This document shows positions 4,831-6,699 of a DNA stretch of 6,699 nucleotides, piece by piece. The position numbers and the translations under genes are program-made. Origin of the DNA: Thiomargarita sp. (GTDB taxonomy: Bacteria; Pseudomonadota; Gammaproteobacteria; Beggiatoales; Beggiatoaceae); the NCBI GenBank assembly GCA_023144675.1, contig JAGLFE010000018.1:1-6699 (forward strand). Direction: 5' to 3'. The number at the start of each line of letters is the position of its first letter. The first letter of the stretch is position 1. The notes under the pieces were generated by a model. That model was not told the DNA's origin, ran no database searches, and saw only the letters and a program-made list of their open reading frames with translations.

Positions 4831-6699
4831 ATGGCGACAATAAATAAAACCAACACTTTACCCGTTGGGCATCAATTAAAAGAATATCGAATTCAATCTA
4901 TTTTTAAAGAAAGTTTTTTTGATATTACCTACCTTGCTTATAACGATAAAATAAATAAACAAGTTATTATTAAAGAATATTTTCCTAATAATTTAGCTAC
5001 TAGAAAAAATAATTATTATATCCAACCTAAATCATCGCAAGAAAAAGATAATTTTTTTTGGGGATTAAAGAAATTTTTAGAAGAAGGAAAATTATTATCT
5101 GATATTCAACATCCTAATATAATTAAAGTCTTAACTTATTTTAATATGCACAATACTGCTTATATAGTTATGGACTATGAACAAGGAAAAAGTTTATCTG
5201 CTATATTGTCAGAAAATAATAGCATTAGTGAAACTAAATTGATGGCTCTATTACCTCCTTTATTATCAGGTTTGAGAACTATACATGAAGCGGGTTTATT
5301 TCATCAAAATATTCAATTAGATAATATTTATTTACGTAACACCGATTATCAACCAATATTACTAGATTTTGGCATATCAAGTTACGCATTAGCACAACAT
5401 TGCCATTATACAGCAGGTATTTCTAAATATGCGCCTATTGAACAATATCAATTTAAAAATAATCAAGGTCCATGGACTGATATTTATGCACTTGGAGCGG
5501 TGTTATATCATATTATTAGCGGGCAAATGCCGAATAAAGTAGCTACTCGAGTTCAAACAATTAAATTAAAGAAAAAAGATTTAACTCCAGCAATAAAAAT
5601 AGGACAACATAATTATTCTCAAGATTTATTAAACGGTATTGATTGGGCGATGCGCATATCACCTAAAAAACGACCTCAAAGTATTCAAGAATGGCTTGAA
5701 GTTTTATTACCTAAATTTCCAAGTAATAAATTTGATGCTAAACAAAATACAGATATGAAATCAGAAATTAATACCAATTATTTTGCAAAATCAGGTAAAA
5801 AGTCGGTATTATTAATTCCAAAAGCATGGATTTTAATCAGTATTTTAACTATCGTAATGCTTAATGGAACTTATATTTTTTACACTGAACAACATTTTAA
5901 ATATTTGCATAAACAACACGTAACTGAATTAGAACAATCAAAAAAATTATTACAGCAAGAGCAACAAAAAATTATTACGCATCAATCAGCTTCAGAAACA
6001 CAATTGGAAACAATTGAAGAACAATTGGAGATGAATACTTATACAGAAAAACAGAAAAATCAACAGTTTAAACAATTAGAAGTAGAAAATTCACTGTTAA
6101 AACAAACGATACAAAAAATGTTACAACAATACACTAGGCAAACAATGCAAGCTAAAAAGTTGACTATTGTGTTAGGTTCTGCATTTCGTGATCGTTTGAA
6201 AAATGGAAATTTAGGTTCTGAAATGATTTGGTTGCCAGGTAAAAAATTTCAGATGGGAGATATTTATGGTACTGGTAAGCAAGATGAGCAACCAGTTCAT
6301 TGGGTTTCTATTGATGATTTTGCTATCGGACGTTATGAAGTTACTTTTTCTGAATATGAACAGTTTGTAAAAGCTACTGGCAGAAAAACATTTTATCCAG
6401 CCAATTGGCAGGCAAATTATCCTGTTACTCATGTTTCTTGGCAAGATGCCGTTGCTTATACTAAATGGTTAAGTCAACAAACTGGAGAATATTATCGGTT
6501 GCCAACTGAAGCAGAATGGGAATACGTAGCAAGAGCAAATACAGTTCATCCTTTTTTGGAGGAAGATAAACAATATGAAATGTTAGCAGTTGGTTCTTCT
6601 ACCGCAAATTTTTTGGGTTTATATGATATAATGGGTAATGTTCGAGAATGGACCTGTTCATTATATGCAAGCCGATATAATGGTAGTGAACAACGATGC
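4831..6699 (+). CDS. Membrane-anchored (pseudo)kinase fused to an FGE-sulfatase domain, 3' end cut by the window
   Basis: The frame is open for 623 codons to the window edge. Its ATG is the first start after an in-frame TAA (4810-4812), with no clear ribosome binding site. Residues about 15-295 have a Ser/Thr-kinase fold: the VIIK lysine (K48) followed by EYFP, an alpha-C Glu (E85), N165, DFG (179-181), APIEQY (201-206), DIYALG (217-222) and KKRP (279-282). The glycine-rich loop is lost (K26-D31 reads KESFFD), and the HRD motif reads HQN (158-160), so the catalytic Asp is missing. Residues about 333-351 form one membrane helix, with lysines on the N-terminal side suggesting a cytoplasmic kinase domain. 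Residues about 358-440 are a Gln-rich coiled coil. From about 463 there is a formylglycine-generating-enzyme/sulfatase-modifying fold, presumably periplasmic (IWLPGKKFQMGD, IGRYEVTFSEYEQF, VSWQDAVAY, RLPTEAEWEY, FGE-type LYDIMGNVREW). Its C-terminal part, where FGE active-site Cys would lie, is outside the window. It probably senses or scaffolds. No substrate can be named. Confidence 0.88.
   Translation, partial: MATINKTNTLPVGHQLKEYRIQSIFKESFFDITYLAYNDKINKQVIIKEYFPNNLATRKNNYYIQPKSSQEKDNFFWGLKKFLEEGKLLSDIQHPNIIKVLTYFNMHNTAYIVMDYEQGKSLSAILSENNSISETKLMALLPPLLSGLRTIHEAGLFHQNIQLDNIYLRNTDYQPILLDFGISSYALAQHCHYTAGISKYAPIEQYQFKNNQGPWTDIYALGAVLYHIISGQMPNKVATRVQTIKLKKKDLTPAIKIGQHNYSQDLLNGIDWAMRISPKKRPQSIQEWLEVLLPKFPSNKFDAKQNTDMKSEINTNYFAKSGKKSVLLIPKAWILISILTIVMLNGTYIFYTEQHFKYLHKQHVTELEQSKKLLQQEQQKIITHQSASETQLETIEEQLEMNTYTEKQKNQQFKQLEVENSLLKQTIQKMLQQYTRQTMQAKKLTIVLGSAFRDRLKNGNLGSEMIWLPGKKFQMGDIYGTGKQDEQPVHWVSIDDFAIGRYEVTFSEYEQFVKATGRKTFYPANWQANYPVTHVSWQDAVAYTKWLSQQTGEYYRLPTEAEWEYVARANTVHPFLEEDKQYEMLAVGSSTANFLGLYDIMGNVREWTCSLYASRYNGSEQRC

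Noticed and set aside
6211..6444. 77-codon open frame on the minus strand inside the kinase-FGE gene
   Set aside because: It lies opposite the well-conserved FGE motifs, has no motif of its own and is a shadow frame.

Overview
The window is AT-rich and reads as chromosomal DNA of a gammaproteobacterium. The best evidence is the carB-greA pair joined by a 4-nt overlap and the close match of both proteins to their enterobacterial counterparts (GreA has the same 158-residue length as in E. coli). The kinase/formylglycine-generating-enzyme (FGE) fusion at the right end is of a type I associate with large sulfur bacteria (Beggiatoaceae/Thiotrichales) and relatives. That narrower placement is a guess.

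Layout: positions 1-204 are an AT-rich leader with no gene and, notably, no carA end. Then come carB (205-3441) and greA (3438-3914), a housekeeping unit for pyrimidine/arginine precursor synthesis and transcript-cleavage rescue of RNA polymerase. After a 112-nt AT-rich spacer lies the first copy of a 68-bp repeat (4027-4094). Next is a small toxin-antitoxin module: a BrnT-like toxin broken by one in-frame TGA (4134-4415) and an intact CopG-type antitoxin (4408-4680). A second copy of the repeat (4716-4783, 67 of 68 bases identical) follows, then a large gene running off the right edge (4831-6699). That gene encodes a kinase-fold domain, one membrane segment, a Gln-rich coiled coil and an FGE-sulfatase/C-type-lectin-like domain.

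Three things stand out. First, the toxin-antitoxin module sits exactly between two near-identical repeats. Each repeat contains a rho-independent terminator followed at once by a TATAAT box, so each looks like a portable end-one-unit/start-the-next junction. The only base that differs between the copies turns copy 2 into a perfect extended -10 (TGNTATAAT) in front of the kinase-FGE gene. Second, the toxin's stop codon falls on what I recall as a conserved Trp position, so one TGG-to-TGA change appears to have disarmed the toxin while the antitoxin stayed intact. Third, the kinase domain has lost its glycine-rich loop and its catalytic Asp (HRD reads HQN) while keeping the ATP-anchoring Lys and DFG. 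It is therefore probably a pseudokinase that signals by binding.
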